Source: Neobacillus novalis NBRC 102450 (GTDB lineage Bacteria; Bacillota; Bacilli; Bacillales; Cytobacillaceae). From it: a stretch of DNA of 64,000 nucleotides. Location of the stretch: NCBI RefSeq assembly GCF_001591805.1, contig NZ_BCVP01000016.1, forward strand, positions 62,001-126,000, given 5' to 3'. The number at the start of each line of letters is the position of its first letter. The stretch's first letter is position 1. Below are positions 44,566-53,149 of the stretch, in pieces. Below the pieces are notes generated by a model. The model saw only the letters and a list, made by a program, of their open reading frames with translations. It made no database searches and had not been told where the DNA came from. A program made the translations under genes and the position numbers.

Positions 44566-46878
44566 TTATAGGTAAGGGCTCTCATCTTTCGCTTTGAGAC
44601 GCTTCCAACGGCGCTCGACCTCATCATCAAACATTTGCAGCATGTCTTGGCTGTCTTCTTTCAGCATATGTTTTGTTTTACCCATCAGCTTCAGCCACTC
44701 AGTTACGGCTACCCGTTTATTTTTAGCCTCAGGGTCATAGGTAATCGACGTGATTCCGCGTTCCACCTCATAAAGCGGGAAGAAACAGGAGTTAACAGCC
44801 GCCCCTACAATCGTTTGGCCTAATTCATCCTTCGATTTCCAGTTTAAAGGACAGGCAATTAATATTTTGCCGTAAACCAACCCTTCATTATTGGCATACC
44901 ACTGAGCCTTAGCCGCTTTCTTTAAAAGGTCGCGGTCAAACGCTTCTGATCCCGTAAATACATAGGGAATATGAGTCGCAGCCATGATTTGGGCTGTATC
45001 CTTATGATGGAACGGCTTCCCGTTCTGGAAGGAGCCAACATTTGAAGTGCTTGTCATATGTCCCATCGGTGTCGAATAGGAAAGCTGACTGCCTGTATTC
45101 ATGTAACCTTCGTTATCGTATTCAAGGATAATCATTTTATGGTTGCGCAGTGCGGTTCCGATGGCAGGGCCCATGCCAATATCCATGCCGCCGTCACCCG
45201 TAACCATGACAAAGGTAAAATCATCACTTAAGCCCAGTTCAGCTAATTCACCGCGCCGTTTTCGTTCATGGAACATTTCCACAAGACCCGATAACGTTGC
45301 CGAGCCATTTTGGAAGAGATTGTGAATGTAAGTCGCTTTATGGGCGCTGTATGGATAGCCAGTTGTCACGACCATGGCACAGCCGGTATGGAATAAGGCG
45401 ACAATATCACCTTCAATTCCTTTAAAAAACAATTCGAGCCCTGAGAAAATACCGCATCCTGGGCAGGCTCCGTGTCCAGAAGCTAGCCGTTTCGGTTTAT
45501 TCGTTAAACTTCTTAAAGGCGGTATTTTCACCTTAAGTTCACCGGTATTTTCATCAGGAGTGACGGTGATTAATCCCGTGTTCAAATCCTCTTTTTTCAT
45601 TGGATTTAAGATGCGCTTTGGTGCGAATTCCGGCCTGCCGGGATTATGTCCAAAGTAGTCAAATCCCTTTTCAACAATGCTAGTTTCAGCCGCATCAATT
45701 GCTAACCGGAAAAAGTGTTCCGCGTCGTCGGCATAAAAATCCTTTCCGCCCAATCCGTAGATGCGGTTAATCACCTTTGTGCTGACATTTCCAACCGTTT
45801 GCAGCGCCGCTCTTAATTCAAGTGCCATGTTTCCGCCATGTGCTCCGTACGAGTCGGCCCTGTCACCAACCGTAACCGCTTTCACATTTTTCAACGCTTC
45901 CGCTAATTTTGCCTGCGGGAAAGGGCGAATCATATTCGGTGAAATGACCCCGGCTTTTATCCCTTGTAGGCGGAGCCTGTCGGCTACGTCTTTACATACT
46001 TCGGCGGCCGAGTTTAACATAAATACGGCAACTTCTGCGTCATCCATCCGATATAAATCGAGAACAGGATATTCCCGGCCCGTTAATTCCGTATACTCCT
46101 TCGAAATTCTTTCGAAGACATGCTCTGCTTGATACATCGCTTCCGATTGTTGATAGCAGTTATTAATATAATCGGGTTCATTCATATAAGGGCCAATCGT
46201 GACCGGGTTCTCGCGATCTAACGCATGAGGGAAGTTCCTCGGAGGATCGCCGATAAACGTGTGAACATCTTGTTTATTTTTCAACACCTGGACCCGTCGC
46301 TTTTGATGGGAGGTGAAGTAACCGTCGAATGATACAATCACTGGGAGTCGGACTTCAGGATCTTCTGCTAGTTTAATAGCAATCAAGTTCATATCATAGA
46401 CGATTTGCGGGTCACGGGCCATCAAGATGGGCCATCCCGTATTTAACGCGAAATATAAATCGGAATGATCTCCATGAATATTTAACGGTCCCGATACGGA
46501 GCGGTTGACCAAATTCAATACCATCGGAAATCTAGTTCCGGATTGAACAGGCAGCTGCTCTAACATATAGAGAAAGCCATTGGCACTTGTTGCATTAAAA
46601 ACTCGCCCGCCGCCAGTTGATGCTCCGTAACAAATACCCGCGGATCCGTGTTCGCCATCGGCAGGAATCAAGACGATATCATGCTCTCCTTTGGCTTTCA
46701 TCCCATCGAGAAACTGGGCAACTTCTGTAGAAGGGGAAATCGGAAAATAGCCCATTACATGATAATTAATTTGGTGTGCAGCATAGGCAGCCATTTCATT
46801 GCCTGATTCAAAAACAACAGTTTGCTCAACGGACCCTTGTTTAATCGATCCCTTTTCTTGTTCTAAATTAATGGACAT
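44566..46878 (-). CDS. 2-oxoacid:ferredoxin oxidoreductase, fused alpha-beta subunit
   Basis: A 770-residue protein. Residues 20 to about 430 form the alpha part (MGYFPISPSTEVAQFLDG, GICYGASTGGGRVFNATSA). Residues from about 480 form the thiamine diphosphate-binding beta part (HGACPGCGIFSGLELF, HTGCAMVVTTGYPYSAH, TGDGGMDIGMG, EYDNEGYMNTGSQ). CPGCG is the usual cluster ligand pair. It works with the gamma-delta protein encoded just upstream. The most likely substrate is pyruvate, giving acetyl-CoA, CO2 and reduced ferredoxin. Other 2-oxoacids are possible. Confidence 0.9.
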   Translation of the reverse strand: MSINLEQEKGSIKQGSVEQTVVFESGNEMAAYAAHQINYHVMGYFPISPSTEVAQFLDGMKAKGEHDIVLIPADGEHGSAGICYGASTGGGRVFNATSANGFLYMLEQLPVQSGTRFPMVLNLVNRSVSGPLNIHGDHSDLYFALNTGWPILMARDPQIVYDMNLIAIKLAEDPEVRLPVIVSFDGYFTSHQKRRVQVLKNKQDVHTFIGDPPRNFPHALDRENPVTIGPYMNEPDYINNCYQQSEAMYQAEHVFERISKEYTELTGREYPVLDLYRMDDAEVAVFMLNSAAEVCKDVADRLRLQGIKAGVISPNMIRPFPQAKLAEALKNVKAVTVGDRADSYGAHGGNMALELRAALQTVGNVSTKVINRIYGLGGKDFYADDAEHFFRLAIDAAETSIVEKGFDYFGHNPGRPEFAPKRILNPMKKEDLNTGLITVTPDENTGELKVKIPPLRSLTNKPKRLASGHGACPGCGIFSGLELFFKGIEGDIVALFHTGCAMVVTTGYPYSAHKATYIHNLFQNGSATLSGLVEMFHERKRRGELAELGLSDDFTFVMVTGDGGMDIGMGPAIGTALRNHKMIILEYDNEGYMNTGSQLSYSTPMGHMTSTSNVGSFQNGKPFHHKDTAQIMAATHIPYVFTGSEAFDRDLLKKAAKAQWYANNEGLVYGKILIACPLNWKSKDELGQTIVGAAVNSCFFPLYEVERGITSITYDPEAKNKRVAVTEWLKLMGKTKHMLKEDSQDMLQMFDDEVERRWKRLKAKDESPYL

Positions 46879-46896
46879 GAAGATCCCGCCCTTTCC

Positions 46897-47907
46897 TTAA
46901 TTTGAGGTAGCCAAATCATATAAATGCGGCACACGGTTCTTGTCTGCATAGCCGTCATTATATTCTCTTTCGCCTGATAATGCTTCAACAGGACATGCTG
47001 TGACGCATTTCAAGCAGCCTTTGCAATATTGGTAGTCAATCCCTTGGAGGAACATTTGCGGCCGGCCGCGTTTGTCTGCTTTTTCTTCCCAAACAAAGCA
47101 AAAGTCAGGGCAAGCCGTATCACAGGCTGCACAATTAATACATTTTTCTTCGTGAAAATGGGGCAGCATCCCGGCACGGGAAATGCTTAAATCCTTTAAC
47201 ATGCTGTTCCCTGGATTTGTAATGGTCCCGCCAATCGCTTGGGTTTGGTAGCCTAGGAGCGGTTCAGCTCTCCTAAAAGGTTCTGGTTCGTACCCATCAT
47301 CAACCAAATAGGTTTTGAATGCGACTTCATTGTACCCTCGGTCAAACGTCCGAATATTTGGTTCAACCATGTGCGGATACTTTTTCTCGAATGTACGGCG
47401 AATCGTCTGTTTCATTGAATCAGGGTCTAAGAAGCCAAGGATTCGATAAAGCGCTCCCAACATTGCCGTGTTGGCTTTTGTTTGCTCTTCTAAAGCAATT
47501 CCGGTTGCATCAACAATGGCGATGGTTCCGCCAGTAATTTTCATTAACGTCTTAAGTTCATCTGGGGATTTTTGTGAATTCACTAAGATGTTGCTGTCGG
47601 GGTAAACCCCGCTTGTACAATCGATGGTTTTAAATAGGGCATCATGGAAGATCCCTACTACATGTGGACGTTCAATGGGTGTCGTGTCTCTGATGGTTGT
47701 TTCAGGTTCGCAAAAACGAATATGTGCTTTTACAGGGGAGCCTTTTTTCTCTGATCCGTAAGATGAAAAACCGATTCCGTTCAGTCCGTTTCCTACAACT
47801 CCATCTTCGGAAAGCATTTTTCCAGCCAAATTAGCTCCCAATCCGCCGATTGATTCAAGGCGAATTTCAAAAAAACCTAATTCATTGGTTTTCGGCAGTT
47901 TTGACAA
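46897..47907 (-). CDS. 2-oxoacid:ferredoxin oxidoreductase, fused gamma-delta subunit
   Basis: A 336-residue protein. The gamma part starts FFEIRLESIGGLGANLAGKM. The delta part, from about residue 250, is a 2x[4Fe-4S] ferredoxin with EEKCINCAACDTACPDFCF and QYCKGCLKCVTACPVEAL. It starts at TTG 47907, seven nt after AGGAGG; the upstream frame has no signal. It precedes the alpha-beta gene by 18 nt. The four subunits are thus packed in two fused chains, a less usual arrangement than the alpha-gamma/beta form common in Bacillus. Confidence 0.88.
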   Translation of the reverse strand: MSKLPKTNELGFFEIRLESIGGLGANLAGKMLSEDGVVGNGLNGIGFSSYGSEKKGSPVKAHIRFCEPETTIRDTTPIERPHVVGIFHDALFKTIDCTSGVYPDSNILVNSQKSPDELKTLMKITGGTIAIVDATGIALEEQTKANTAMLGALYRILGFLDPDSMKQTIRRTFEKKYPHMVEPNIRTFDRGYNEVAFKTYLVDDGYEPEPFRRAEPLLGYQTQAIGGTITNPGNSMLKDLSISRAGMLPHFHEEKCINCAACDTACPDFCFVWEEKADKRGRPQMFLQGIDYQYCKGCLKCVTACPVEALSGEREYNDGYADKNRVPHLYDLATSN

Positions 47908-48277
47908 ACGTATTCCTCCTATCTGTTTAAGTCGACCTAACAATTGGAATTTTATAAATTTTCTATAAACTCTCCATTTTTATTGTAACAGGATAGAAAA
48001 TCAATTACAACAGATTATTAAACGGAAAACGAACAATAGCCTTAAAACCCTTTTTTCATACTCTTTTTACAAAAATTTATCTATTAGAATATTTAATATT
48101 TACAACGTGATGTAGTACAGAATGAAAATGTTGTATAACAGTAACAAACAGATATAATATTCGGTCTATTTCGTATAAACCCTAGAAAGATGTAGCAAAA
48201 AACTTATAATGGGATATAATTAATCCAAAATGTGTTTGTTTATATATGGAGCACACAGCTGTATGGGGGAACGGTTT
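47908..48277. other. Divergent intergenic region, AT-rich
   Basis: A gap of 370 nt between the ferredoxin oxidoreductase operon and the next gene. Two TATAAT boxes (48205-48210, 48215-48220) might be -10 elements for the rightward gene, but neither has a good -35. No Rex-type TTGTGAA/TTCACAA site was found here. Confidence 0.45.
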
Positions 48278-48769
48278 ATGGTTGAAATAAAAACAATTAA
48301 AATTGATGGTGAAAGTATTCATGTCTTTAAAAGTGCCATCTATATTTTTGAATCAAGCTCGGGGTATACCTTGGAATTAGATATCATTGTAAGTGAGCTT
48401 GCAGTGAAAAAATATAAAAAGATAGAAAACCTGATTATTGAGATTGAATTAGCAGATGGCCGAATCATAAATTCGATTATGCATGTAAAAATCCTGTCAG
48501 GGGGATTGCCGCAGCTTAATTTATTTTGTGAACTTAATGACATTCAAGAGTATGAGGATTTCGAAATGGTGAACGAAAATGATTCAGGGTTTCCGGATAT
48601 AGAAAACGGGATTACATTAGAAGAAATAAGAAAAGTGGAAATGCCAATTGAAGATATTAGTTTAAAATTAAAACTGCCAATCGACCAGGTTGAATGGTTA
48701 AAAAGTCAAAAAAAGGGAGCATTAAACGAAATGTTCCAAGCATTCATTTCGGATTATTGGAAAAAGTAG
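48278..48769 (+). CDS. Conserved hypothetical protein
   Basis: A 163-residue acidic soluble protein. It has a strand-rich N-terminal half (IKIDGESIHVFKSAIYIFES, YTLELDIIVSEL) and a helical C-terminal tail (IDQVEWLKSQKKGALNEMF). It starts at ATG 48278, after GGGGGAAC. Earlier in-frame ATGs lack a site. I recognise no domain. It is monocistronic. Confidence 0.6.
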   Translation: MVEIKTIKIDGESIHVFKSAIYIFESSSGYTLELDIIVSELAVKKYKKIENLIIEIELADGRIINSIMHVKILSGGLPQLNLFCELNDIQEYEDFEMVNENDSGFPDIENGITLEEIRKVEMPIEDISLKLKLPIDQVEWLKSQKKGALNEMFQAFISDYWKK

Positions 48770-48928
48770 AATAGTCTCTAATACTAATGTATGAGATGAT
48801 TTCCTCAATCCACAAAATTTGTAAAGTTCCTCCGACTTATTACGCATTTTTATAATTAAAAGCGAAAAAAATTCGTTTTGGATGTATAATAAGTACTTGT
48901 TATTTAATTGAAGGAGGAATTTATTTTG

Positions 48929-49309
48929 ATGGTATGGACTATAGGCGGATTGTTTGTGTTATCCGTTTTATTACTGATCATTTCTATAGTAAAATCTAAT
49001 CATGTGGCAAAAATGGAACATAATCAAATTGATGTGATACATATATCCACGATGAAAGAAATCAATGCCCTTCAAGAATCAATTCGGAATCTTGAGCTTG
49101 ATATAGAAGTGGTAATAAAGGAAGCAGGGATTCAACTTTCTTCAGAGGAAAAGCTTTTCATGCGTGAAGTACTAGACTTATATAAACGCAATTACTCGAT
49201 CGAAAGTATCGCAAAACAAAAACAAGTACCTGAAAGTGAAATTGAACAGAGGCTGGCTCCTTTTCAGAAAATAAAGGATGAAGGGAGAAAAGTTGCCAAT
49301 GAGAATTAA
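48929..49309 (+). CDS. Membrane-anchored coiled-coil protein with HTH-like end
   Basis: A 126-residue protein with one N-terminal membrane helix (GGLFVLSVLLLIISIV), then a coiled-coil-like segment to about residue 70. The final part, YKRNYSIESIAKQKQVPESE, looks like a helix-turn-helix without the rest of a DNA-binding domain. AAGGAGG precedes the ATG. Its end overlaps the YceG-like gene by 11 nt, so the two are coupled. Function unknown. Confidence 0.6.
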   Translation: MVWTIGGLFVLSVLLLIISIVKSNHVAKMEHNQIDVIHISTMKEINALQESIRNLELDIEVVIKEAGIQLSSEEKLFMREVLDLYKRNYSIESIAKQKQVPESEIEQRLAPFQKIKDEGRKVANEN

Positions 49310-49793
49310 CTTATTAAGCAGCTTTGCAGCGGGAATTCTTATCGCAACAACAATTAGTGGAATTGTTTATTTCTCTAGTACAGGTGATGCGCCAAAAACA
49401 GCTGCCAAAATAGCCACTAACCAAAAAACAGTTAAGGTTCAATTATCTGAAAATGAGATGAAACAAAAGCTTGAAACGAAAAGTTATGTCGTTCAATCGA
49501 AAGCTGAATATGACAAGAATATGAAAGCTGCAAAGGCAACCGTCCAAAAACAAGCCCCGGCTGATGACAAAAAGCCTGCTAAAGAGGTTACACGAGTGGT
49601 CGTTGGCATATCCGATGGTATGACCAGTATCGATGTCGGAAAAATGCTTGAAAAAGCCAATTTGATTCCGAATGGATTTAACTTCTCAATGGATGTAGAG
49701 AAAAAAGGGCTAGATAAAAATTTGCGCCCCGGTATCTATGTAGTTGATAGTGAAATGTCCACCGATCAAATGATTACAACTATTTTTAAGTAA
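49299..49793 (+). CDS. YceG/MltG-like domain protein, short
   Basis: A 164-residue protein with an N-terminal membrane helix, a Lys/Ala-rich linker and a C-terminal YceG-type LysM-like domain (VGISDGMTSIDVGKMLEKA, then LRPGIYVVDSEMSTDQMIT). The lytic transglycosylase catalytic domain of full MltG is absent. It may bind peptidoglycan or regulate the real MltG. It starts at ATG 49299 after AAGGGAG. It is coupled to the membrane-anchored gene upstream. Confidence 0.7.
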   Translation: MRINLLSSFAAGILIATTISGIVYFSSTGDAPKTAAKIATNQKTVKVQLSENEMKQKLETKSYVVQSKAEYDKNMKAAKATVQKQAPADDKKPAKEVTRVVVGISDGMTSIDVGKMLEKANLIPNGFNFSMDVEKKGLDKNLRPGIYVVDSEMSTDQMITTIFK

Positions 49794-49806
49794 ACTTAAA
49801 TATAAA

Positions 49807-49865
49807 GAGGTGCCTGTCCCCAGTAACATCCTGTTGTAAAGCAGCGGGGGACAGGCACTTTTTTT
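49807..49865 (+). terminator. GTGCCTGTCCCC hairpin terminator
   Basis: AGGTGCCTGTCCCC (49808) and GGGGGACAGGCACTT (49846) enclose a 24-nt middle and are followed by TTTTT. It belongs to the dispersed GTGCCTG hairpin family. Confidence 0.75.
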
Positions 49866-49878
49866 AAGATTTCAAAGT

Positions 49879-49896
49879 TTGTTCAATATTTCACAA
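49879..49896. promoter_or_regulatory. Degenerate Rex-type box before small ORF
   Basis: TTGTTCAATATTTCACAA fits TTGTGAA-N4-TTCACAA with the right half perfect and the left half 5 of 7. It lies 59 nt before the 75-residue ORF and 435 nt before adhE. Rex binding is inferred. Confidence 0.55.
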
Positions 49897-49954
49897 ACTT
49901 TTATCGATTTTTGGTGTTATGATGGATTCATAAGATAACAAGGAGTGATATGAC

Positions 49955-50182
49955 ATGATGGTTTGTGACTGGAAGACTTTTTCAACAGATTCTGAAACGT
50001 ATACCTTGGAAGCTTTTGAAGCTGCAGTGGGCGATGAATTTGAGGCAATGATGTTTAAAGAAAACGAAGACATTCCCGCATACATTTGGACAATAAACTA
50101 TGTGATCATTGTTAAACGGTCTTCAAAAATACTAACAGATATTTCTTTTGAAAAGATTCCACGAAATCCAGTTTGCGAATAG
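49955..50182 (+). CDS. Small hypothetical protein upstream of adhE
   Basis: A 75-residue soluble protein with acidic helical middle (SETYTLEAFEAAVGDEFEAM) and strand-like end (IPAYIWTINYVIIVKRSSK). It starts at ATG 49955 (a second ATG follows), after AAGGAG. I do not recognise it. A degenerate Rex box precedes it, and a perfect Rex box lies between it and adhE, so it may be induced when NADH is high. Confidence 0.55.
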   Translation: MMVCDWKTFSTDSETYTLEAFEAAVGDEFEAMMFKENEDIPAYIWTINYVIIVKRSSKILTDISFEKIPRNPVCE

Positions 50183-50232
50183 CAAGACTCAGAATAACAG
50201 TTAGTAGCAGGTTATTATTTTTTTAAACATAT

Positions 50233-50250
50233 TTGTGAAAACATTCACAA
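50233..50250. promoter_or_regulatory. Perfect Rex operator upstream of adhE
   Basis: TTGTGAAAACATTCACAA matches the redox repressor consensus TTGTGAA-N4-TTCACAA in all 14 fixed positions. It lies 80 nt before the adhE start. Rex senses NADH/NAD+ and controls fermentative genes in Gram-positive bacteria. Confidence 0.85.
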
Positions 50251-50329
50251 ATATTTAAAGAATATTGAACTATCAAGGTATAACTGTACAAAAAGTTTCG
50301 CTAATTTTTAACCAAATGGAGTGATTGCA

Positions 50330-52933
50330 ATGGCAATGGCAGAGAAAGCAGTTAAGGAAGAGCAAAGTGTAACTAAAATGATTGACCTTATTGTAGAGAA
50401 TGCGCTACATGCTTTGGAAGAGTTCCGCACCTTTGACCAAGAAATGATTGACGAGATAGTCAAAGAAATGGCCCTGGCTGGTCTTGATCAGCATATGCCC
50501 CTTGCAAAACTGGCAGTTGAGGAAACGAAAAGAGGCGTCTATGAAGATAAAATCATCAAAAACATGTTTGCAACTGAATATGTCTATCATAATATCAAAT
50601 ATAATAAAACAGTTGGCATCATTAACGAAAATGAACATGAGGGGATCATCGAAATTGCTGAACCAGTTGGTGTGGTCGCAGGGGTAACACCTGTAACCAA
50701 TCCGACTTCGACCACCATGTTTAAAGCCTTAATTTCAATAAAAACGAGAAATCCCATCGTTTTCGCATTCCATCCATCTGCACAGAAATGCAGCAGTGAA
50801 GCAGCGCGAGTCTTGAGGGACGCAGCAATCAAAGCTGGAGCGCCGATGAACTGTATTCAGTGGATTGAAACGCCATCCCTTGAAGCAACTCAAGCCCTGA
50901 TGAACCATTCGAAAGTATCGATGATTCTTGCAACAGGCGGTGCTGGGATGGTTAAATCGGCCTACAGCTCTGGAAAACCGGCCCTCGGTGTAGGACCTGG
51001 TAACGTTCCTTGTTATATTGAAAAAACGGCCAATCTCTATCAAGCTGTCAATGACTTGATTTTATCAAAAACATTTGATAATGGCATGATTTGTGCATCC
51101 GAGCAAGCAGTTATTATTGATAAAGAAATTTACGCCACTGTCAAAAAGGAGCTCATTGCCAATAGTTGTTATTTTTTAAATGATGAAGAAAAGGAGAAAG
51201 TAGAAAAATTAGTCATTAATGAACATTCATGTGCGGTTAATCCTGATATTGTCGGGATGGCTGCCGCTAAAATTGCGGCATTGGCCGGCGTAACGATCCC
51301 TGAAGAGACAAAAATTCTTGTCGCTGAACTAGAGGGAGTCGGACCAGGATACCCGCTATCAAGAGAAAAATTGAGCCCGGTATTAGCGTGCTATACGGTT
51401 AGCAGTTTAGAAGAGGGATTAACAAGAGCGGAAGAAATGTTGGAATTTGGCGGTCTAGGGCATTCAGCCGTTATTCACTCCACGGATCAATCCGCTATCA
51501 AGCAGTTTGGTTTACGAATGAAAGCAGGGCGGATTATTGTGAATGCACCTTCCTCACAAGGAGCAATCGGCGATATTTATAATGCCTTTATGCCTTCCTT
51601 GACACTAGGCTGCGGTACGTATGGAGGAAACTCTGTTTCTACCAACGTTGGCGCCATTCATTTAATCAATATTAAAAAAGTGGCCAAAAGGAATGTCAAT
51701 ATGCAATGGTTTAAAGTGCCATCCAAAATATATTTTGAGAAAAATTCCACTCAGTATTTAGCTAAAATGCCGAAAATCTCTAAAGCATTCATTGTAACCG
51801 ACCCAGGAATGGTGAAATTAGGCTATGTTGATCGGGTGCTTTATTATTTAAGAAAGCGTCCGGATTACGTCCATTGCGAAATTTTTTCAGAGGTGGAACC
51901 AGATCCATCCATCGAGACGGTTATGAAAGGTGCAGAAATGATGGCAAGATTCCAGCCGGATGTCATCATTGCCCTTGGCGGGGGTTCAGCAATGGATGCA
52001 GCCAAAGGAATGTGGCTGTTCTATGAACATCCAGATGCCGAATTCTTTGGACTGAGACAAAAATTCCTAGATATTAGAAAACGAATTGTGAAATATCCTC
52101 GTTTAGGAGAGAGAGCACAGTTCGTGGCGATTCCGACGACCTCTGGTACAGGATCTGAAGTAACATCATTCTCTGTTATCACTGATAAGGAAGCAAATAT
52201 GAAATATCCGCTCGCTGATTATGAATTAACACCAGACGTAGCGATTATTGATCCACAGTTTGTGATGACGGTGCCAAAACATATTACTGCAGATACAGGA
52301 ATGGACGTTTTGACACACGCCATAGAGGCCTATGTGTCCTGTATGGCCAATGATTATACAGATGGCCTCGCCATGAAAGCAATCCAGCTTATATTTGAGT
52401 ATTTGCCAAGAGCCTATAAAAATGGAAGTGACGAATTAGCCCGAGAAAAAGTGCATAATGCATCAACAATTGCCGGTATGGCCTTTGCCAACGCATTCCT
52501 TGGCATCAACCATAGTCTTGCACATAAACTTGGGGCAGAATTCCATATTGCGCACGGACGGGCCAATACAATATTGCTGCCACATGTGATTCGCTATAAT
52601 GCAGCAAAGCCTAGGAAGTTTACAGCGTTTCCGAAATATGACCATTTCATTGCTGACAAGCGTTATGCGGAAATTGCAAGAATACTTGGCCTTCAAGCTG
52701 ATACTACGGAAGAAGGAGTCGAAAGTCTTGTTCAAGCCATTATTAAGCTAGCAGAAGAGCTTGAAATCCCGATGAGCCTTGAAGCCAATCATGTGGAGAA
52801 ATCTCTTTTCGAAAGCAAGGTCGACTATCTCGCTGAAAAGGCGTTTGAAGACCAATGTACAACCGCTAATCCTAAGCTGCCATTAGTATCAGAATTGGCC
52901 GAAATTTATCTCCAAGCATACAAAGGGGTTTAA
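50330..52933 (+). CDS. adhE: Bifunctional acetaldehyde/alcohol dehydrogenase AdhE
   Basis: An 867-residue fusion, the usual length. The N-terminal half is a CoA-acylating aldehyde dehydrogenase with catalytic Cys in GMICASEQAV (near residue 255). The C-terminal half is an iron-dependent alcohol dehydrogenase with TTSGTGSEVTSFSVIT, HAIEAYVSCMANDYTDGLA and GINHSLAHKLGAEFHIAHG, which hold the iron-ligand His residues. It turns acetyl-CoA to ethanol and reoxidises NADH. The start is ATG 50330 after TGGAGTGA. A perfect Rex box is upstream. Confidence 0.97.
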   Translation: MAMAEKAVKEEQSVTKMIDLIVENALHALEEFRTFDQEMIDEIVKEMALAGLDQHMPLAKLAVEETKRGVYEDKIIKNMFATEYVYHNIKYNKTVGIINENEHEGIIEIAEPVGVVAGVTPVTNPTSTTMFKALISIKTRNPIVFAFHPSAQKCSSEAARVLRDAAIKAGAPMNCIQWIETPSLEATQALMNHSKVSMILATGGAGMVKSAYSSGKPALGVGPGNVPCYIEKTANLYQAVNDLILSKTFDNGMICASEQAVIIDKEIYATVKKELIANSCYFLNDEEKEKVEKLVINEHSCAVNPDIVGMAAAKIAALAGVTIPEETKILVAELEGVGPGYPLSREKLSPVLACYTVSSLEEGLTRAEEMLEFGGLGHSAVIHSTDQSAIKQFGLRMKAGRIIVNAPSSQGAIGDIYNAFMPSLTLGCGTYGGNSVSTNVGAIHLINIKKVAKRNVNMQWFKVPSKIYFEKNSTQYLAKMPKISKAFIVTDPGMVKLGYVDRVLYYLRKRPDYVHCEIFSEVEPDPSIETVMKGAEMMARFQPDVIIALGGGSAMDAAKGMWLFYEHPDAEFFGLRQKFLDIRKRIVKYPRLGERAQFVAIPTTSGTGSEVTSFSVITDKEANMKYPLADYELTPDVAIIDPQFVMTVPKHITADTGMDVLTHAIEAYVSCMANDYTDGLAMKAIQLIFEYLPRAYKNGSDELAREKVHNASTIAGMAFANAFLGINHSLAHKLGAEFHIAHGRANTILLPHVIRYNAAKPRKFTAFPKYDHFIADKRYAEIARILGLQADTTEEGVESLVQAIIKLAEELEIPMSLEANHVEKSLFESKVDYLAEKAFEDQCTTANPKLPLVSELAEIYLQAYKGV

Positions 52934-52963
52934 CCTCTGCCCTGAAACGAATAAGAATTAAGT

Positions 52964-53006
52964 AAACAGCAGTGCATTCGTTTGGCAAATGCACTGCTGT
53001 TTTTGT
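52964..53006 (+). terminator. Terminator of adhE
   Basis: AAACAGCAGTGCATT and AATGCACTGCTGTTT form a 15-bp stem with a 9-nt loop. TTTGT follows. Confidence 0.9.
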
Positions 53007-53093
53007 AATTTAACTAATACATCGCCACAACACTATTAAATTGTTAAAGAAAAATTCACAGGTTTAAGGGTGAAATTATTATAAAATAAGAGT

Positions 53094-53111
53094 ATGTTAC
53101 ATATTTCACAA
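53094..53111. promoter_or_regulatory. Degenerate Rex-type box before formate/nitrite transporter gene
   Basis: ATGTTACATATTTCACAA keeps the right half TTCACAA and 4 of 7 positions of the left. The central ATAT matches the box at 49879. It lies 38 nt before the gene, after a possible TATAAAAT -10. In B. subtilis the FNT gene ywcJ is a Rex target, which supports the reading. Confidence 0.5.
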
Positions 53112-53149
53112 ATAATATAAGAGAAATTATTTTTTAAGGAGTTCACTTT

